A program made the position numbers and the translations under genes. From Candidatus Omnitrophota bacterium (GTDB lineage Bacteria; Omnitrophota; Gorgyraeia; Aquiviventales; Aquiviventaceae), in NCBI GenBank assembly GCA_016206585.1, contig JACQRE010000107.1, positions 1 through 7,100 of the forward strand: a stretch of DNA of 7,100 nucleotides, in the 5' to 3' direction. The notes under the pieces are model-generated. The model had not been told where the DNA came from and ran no database searches. It saw only the letters and a program-made list of their open reading frames with translations. Positions 5,205 through 7,100 of this stretch are shown piece after piece (the stretch's first letter is position 1; each line of letters begins with the position of its first letter).

Positions 5205-6590
5205 ATGGCCACGCGTGTCGAGCGCGACTCCCTGGGGACGAAACGCGTCCCCGCCTCCGCCTACTACGGCATCCAAACCCTCCGCGCCGTCGAGAACTTC
5301 CCCATCAGCGGGCTGCGGCTCCAGCCGGAGATGGTGCGCGCCTACGCGCTCATCAAGAAGGCGGCCGCTGGCGCCAACGCGGCCCTCGGCGCGCTGCCGC
5401 GCCGCCATGCCGCGGCCATCGGCCGGGCGTGCGATGAGATCCTGCGCGGCCGGTTCGACGGCCAGTTCGTGGTCGACGCGTACCAGGCGGGCGCCGGGAC
5501 CTCGTTCCACATGAACGTGAACGAGGTCGTGGCCAACCGCGCCAACGAGCTGCTGGGTGCTCGGCGGGGCAGCTACAAGATCCTGCGCCCGAATGACCAC
5601 GTCAACATGGCGCAGTCGACGAACGACACCTTCCCGACGGCGATCCGGCTGGCCGCGCTGCTGGCACTGCCGCCGCTGGTGGACGCCATGCAGGAGCTGG
5701 AGGCCGCGTGCCGGGGCAAGGCGCGGCAGTTCGCGAACGTGGTCAAAGCCGGCCGCACCCACCTGCAGGACGCGGTGCCGGTGCGGCTGGGCCGCGAGTT
5801 CGGCGCCTACGCGCTGGCGATCCGCAAGGCGAGGGCCTCCGTGCAGGAGACCGCCAAGGCGCTGGGCGAGCTGAACCTGGGCGGGACGGCCGTGGGCACC
5901 GGCATGAACGCGCATCCTGGCTACCGGGGGCTGGCCATCCGCGCGCTGCGTGCGTGGACGCGCCTGCCGCTGCGGCCGGCGCAGGATCTGATGGAGCGCA
6001 CGCAGAGCCTCGGCGATTTCGCCCGGCTCTCCGGAGCCCTGCGCGTCTACGCCCTCGAGTTGATTCGCATCGCGAATGACCTGCGGCTGCTGAGCTCCGG
6101 CCCCAACACCGGGTTCGGCGAGATCGATCTGCCGGCGATCCAACCCGGCTCCTCGATCATGCCCGGGAAGGTCAACCCCGTCGTGGCGGAGATGGTGGAC
6201 ATGGTGGGGTTCCAGGTGTTGGGCCATGATGTCACCGTGGCATCCGCCGCGCAGGCCGGGCAGCTGGAGCTCAACGTCATGATGCCGGTCGTCGCCTACA
6301 ACCTCCTCCAGGCGATGCGCCTGCTCACCAACGCCAGCCGGGTGTTCGCGCACCGGTGCATCCGGGGCATCGTGGCCCGCCGCGAGCGCTGCGAGGCCTT
6401 CGCGCATCGCAGCCTGGCGCTGGCGACGGCGCTCAACCCCCACATCGGCTACCTCAACGCGGCCATGATCGCCAAGGAGTCGCTGAAGACCGGCAAGTCC
6501 ATCCAGGCATTGGTCGTGGAGCACCGCCTGATGGACGCCAGGGCGGCGAAGCGGCTCCTCGACCCGCACCGCCTCAGCCGCAGCGTGTAA
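5205..6590 (+). CDS. aspA: Aspartate ammonia-lyase (aspartase)
   Basis: A 461-aa member of the aspartase/fumarase superfamily, a cytoplasmic homotetramer. It catalyses the reversible deamination of L-aspartate to fumarate and ammonia. Residues expected from the characterised Bacillus aspartase are in place: T99 in GAGTS, S138-T139-N140 in QSTND, T185-H186 in GRTHLQDAVP, and the flexible catalytic loop GSSIMPGKVNP at 315-325 with S316 as general base, K322 and N324. The N-terminus (DSLGTKRVPASAYYGIQTLR) and QSTND rather than the SSND of FumC argue for aspartase over class II fumarase. Length is close to the usual 465-470. ATG 5205 lies 16 nt after the korB stop, with only a weak ribosome site, so it likely belongs to the same transcript. 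In this context it links fumarate and aspartate pools with Kor-dependent carbon flow. A fumarase-like or related lyase activity remains possible. Confidence 0.9.
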   Translation: MATRVERDSLGTKRVPASAYYGIQTLRAVENFPISGLRLQPEMVRAYALIKKAAAGANAALGALPRRHAAAIGRACDEILRGRFDGQFVVDAYQAGAGTSFHMNVNEVVANRANELLGARRGSYKILRPNDHVNMAQSTNDTFPTAIRLAALLALPPLVDAMQELEAACRGKARQFANVVKAGRTHLQDAVPVRLGREFGAYALAIRKARASVQETAKALGELNLGGTAVGTGMNAHPGYRGLAIRALRAWTRLPLRPAQDLMERTQSLGDFARLSGALRVYALELIRIANDLRLLSSGPNTGFGEIDLPAIQPGSSIMPGKVNPVVAEMVDMVGFQVLGHDVTVASAAQAGQLELNVMMPVVAYNLLQAMRLLTNASRVFAHRCIRGIVARRERCEAFAHRSLALATALNPHIGYLNAAMIAKESLKTGKSIQALVVEHRLMDARAAKRLLDPHRLSRSV

Positions 6591-6606
6591 GTGCCTTCCG
6601 GCGCTT
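6589..6606 (+). terminator. Possible terminator hairpin after aspA
   Basis: AAGTGCC-TTCC-GGCGCTT forms a 7-bp stem with one G-T wobble and a 4-nt loop. It starts within the aspA stop codon and is followed by a pyrimidine-rich stretch (GTCTCTTCTCTCCC) rather than a clean T-tract. It sits at the right place to separate aspA from the tRNA promoter, whose -35 box it touches. Confidence 0.4.
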
Positions 6607-6633
6607 GTCTCTTCTCTCCCAACATGTTACAAT
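6605..6633 (+). promoter_or_regulatory. Sigma70-type promoter of the tRNA cluster
   Basis: TTGTCT at 6605-6610 (4/6 of the -35 consensus), a 17-nt spacer, and TACAAT at 6628-6633 (5/6 of the -10 consensus). The expected start is near 6640, a few bases before tRNA-Gly at 6644, as is normal for tRNA operons. This is the clearest promoter in the window. Confidence 0.65.
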
Positions 6634-6643
6634 TTTTTGCTCT

Positions 6644-6718
6644 GCGGGTGTAGCTCAGTGGTAGAGCGTCACGTTGCCAACGTGAAAGTCGTGGGTTCAA
6701 ATCCCATCACCCGCTCCA
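6644..6718 (+). tRNA. tRNA-Gly(GCC)
   Basis: The acceptor stem GCGGGTG pairs with CACCCGC (6708-6714). The discriminator is T6715, usual for bacterial tRNA-Gly, and CCA is encoded (6716-6718). The anticodon stem TCACG/CGTGA encloses the loop TTGCCAA, giving anticodon GCC. The T loop is TTCAAAT with stem GTGGG/CCCAT. All arms are normal. Confidence 0.97.
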
Positions 6719-6747
6719 ACTGTTCAGCGTAACAATTCCTTCGTGTG

Positions 6748-6835
6748 ACGTTTAACGTGGAACGTTTAACGTGAAAGCCAGACGGCATCGCTGCGCTTGC
6801 ACGTTCCACGTTAAACGTTACGCGTTACACGACAT
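6748..6835. repeat. Heptad-repeat palindrome between tRNA-Gly and tRNA-Lys
   Basis: The left arm 6748-6775 is four 7-nt units (ACGTTTA and ACGTGGA types). The right arm 6801-6835 is five units (ACGTTCC, ACGTTAA and similar). An 18-nt stretch is perfectly inverted: ACGTTTAACGTGGAACGT at 6748-6765 against 6801-6818. The spacer between arms is 25 nt. It fills most of the gap 6719-6854, in which I see no gene. It may act as a processing or pausing hairpin in the tRNA transcript; that is inference. Confidence 0.85.
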
Positions 6836-6854
6836 TAGGTTTTCCGGCACTCTC

Positions 6855-6927
6855 GGGCCGCTAGCTCAATTGGTAGAGCAGGGGACTCTTAATCCCAAGG
6901 TTGATGGTTCGAAGCCATCGCGGCCCA
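6855..6927 (+). tRNA. tRNA-Lys(CTT)
   Basis: The acceptor stem GGGCCGC pairs with GCGGCCC (6920-6926), discriminator A6927, no encoded CCA. The anticodon loop CTCTTAA gives CTT. The anticodon stem has four good pairs and a G-A mismatch at the 27-43 position. The T arm is GATGG-TTCGAAG-CCATC. Confidence 0.95.
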
Positions 6928-6941
6928 GTTCTTCGCTCCGC

Positions 6942-7023
6942 GGGCGAGTGGCGGAACTGGCAGACGCGCAGGCCTTAGGAGCCTGTCCCGAAAGGGGTAG
7001 AGGTTCAAACCCTCTCTCGCCCA
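6942..7023 (+). tRNA. tRNA-Leu(TAG)
   Basis: A class II tRNA with a long variable arm (CCC-GAAA-GGG). The acceptor stem GGGCGAG pairs with CTCGCCC (7016-7022), discriminator A7023, no encoded CCA. The anticodon stem CAGGC/GCCTG encloses CTTAGGA, giving anticodon TAG. The T arm is AGAGG-TTCAAAC-CCTCT. Confidence 0.95.
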
Positions 7024-7062
7024 TCGCATCAGCGGTGCCATTCATTTCGGCCATCACCCGAC

Positions 7063-7100
7063 GCGCCCGTAGCTCACTTGGATAGAGCGCTTGGCTTCGA
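7063..7100 (+). tRNA. tRNA-Arg(TCG), 5' part, cut by window end
   Basis: The 5' acceptor strand GCGCCCG, the TA linker, and a D arm GCTC...GAGC are followed by the anticodon stem strand CTTGG and the loop start CTTCGA. Counting from the D arm puts TCG at positions 34-36 and A at 37. The 3' half is outside the window. Confidence 0.85.

Noticed and set aside
5127..6569. Long open frame on the - strand opposite aspA
   Set aside because: Low-complexity antisense translation of a clear aspartase; no motif or ribosome site.
5205..6590. Class II fumarase (FumC)
   Set aside because: QSTND and the N-terminal LGTxxVPxxAYYGIQTLR pattern fit aspartase; fumarases have SSND and a different N-terminus. 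The GSSIMPGKVNP loop is shared and does not discriminate.
6811..6838. Separate promoter for tRNA-Lys (TTAAAC, 16-nt spacer, CATTAG)
   Set aside because: Both boxes match the consensus poorly and the first lies inside the heptad array; not enough to call.
6644..7100. Integration (att) site or integrated element at the tRNA genes
   Set aside because: No integrase and no duplicated tRNA 3' end is visible in the window.

Overview
The window is GC-rich bacterial DNA, almost all of it coding on the + strand. It carries enzymes of low-potential 2-oxoacid metabolism followed by a tRNA cluster. The two-subunit (KorA/KorB) 2-oxoacid:ferredoxin oxidoreductases, a small Rieske ferredoxin, an orphan PP-loop sulfurtransferase-like protein and the mix of tRNA genes with and without encoded CCA suggest an uncultivated, anaerobic or microaerophilic, non-proteobacterial lineage. 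The sequence alone does not let me name the phylum.

Layout. 86-943 is a KorB beta subunit (285 aa) whose alpha partner is not in the window and probably lies upstream. 1059-1364 is a 101-aa Rieske [2Fe-2S] ferredoxin. 1429-2532 is a PP-loop ATPase of the ThiI/MnmA-like type. Its stop codon directly abuts the start of korA (2533-4374, gamma and alpha domains fused), which overlaps a second korB (4334-5188) by 41 nt. 5205-6590 is an aspartate ammonia-lyase. From 6644 to the right edge are tRNA-Gly(GCC), tRNA-Lys(CTT), tRNA-Leu(TAG) and the 5' half of a tRNA-Arg(TCG), with a good sigma70-type promoter just upstream of the first.

How they fit together. KorA with the second KorB should form a complete CoA-dependent 2-oxoacid:ferredoxin oxidoreductase (2-oxoglutarate or pyruvate, oxidative or reductive). 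The first KorB is a diverged paralogue, probably serving another substrate with another KorA. The aspartase links fumarate and aspartate, so the cluster sits around C4/C5 carbon and nitrogen interconversion. The Rieske protein is a candidate electron carrier of higher potential than the usual 4Fe-4S ferredoxin partner.

The most unusual content is not a gene. (1) Two 79-nt copies of one palindromic element, 74/79 identical, are inserted in frame in two adjacent unrelated genes, the PP-loop gene (2347-2429) and korA (2828-2908). Each is flanked by a short direct repeat exactly 84 nt (28 codons) apart. Each adds the same peptide, is open in all six frames and can fold as a three-way junction. 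It looks like a mobile, protein-tolerated palindromic element comparable in concept to the Rickettsia palindromic elements. (2) Four gaps (9-71, 950-1034, 1368-1428, 6748-6835) hold arrays of 7- or 8-nt units arranged as imperfect palindromes. The unit differs at each site but the architecture is shared.
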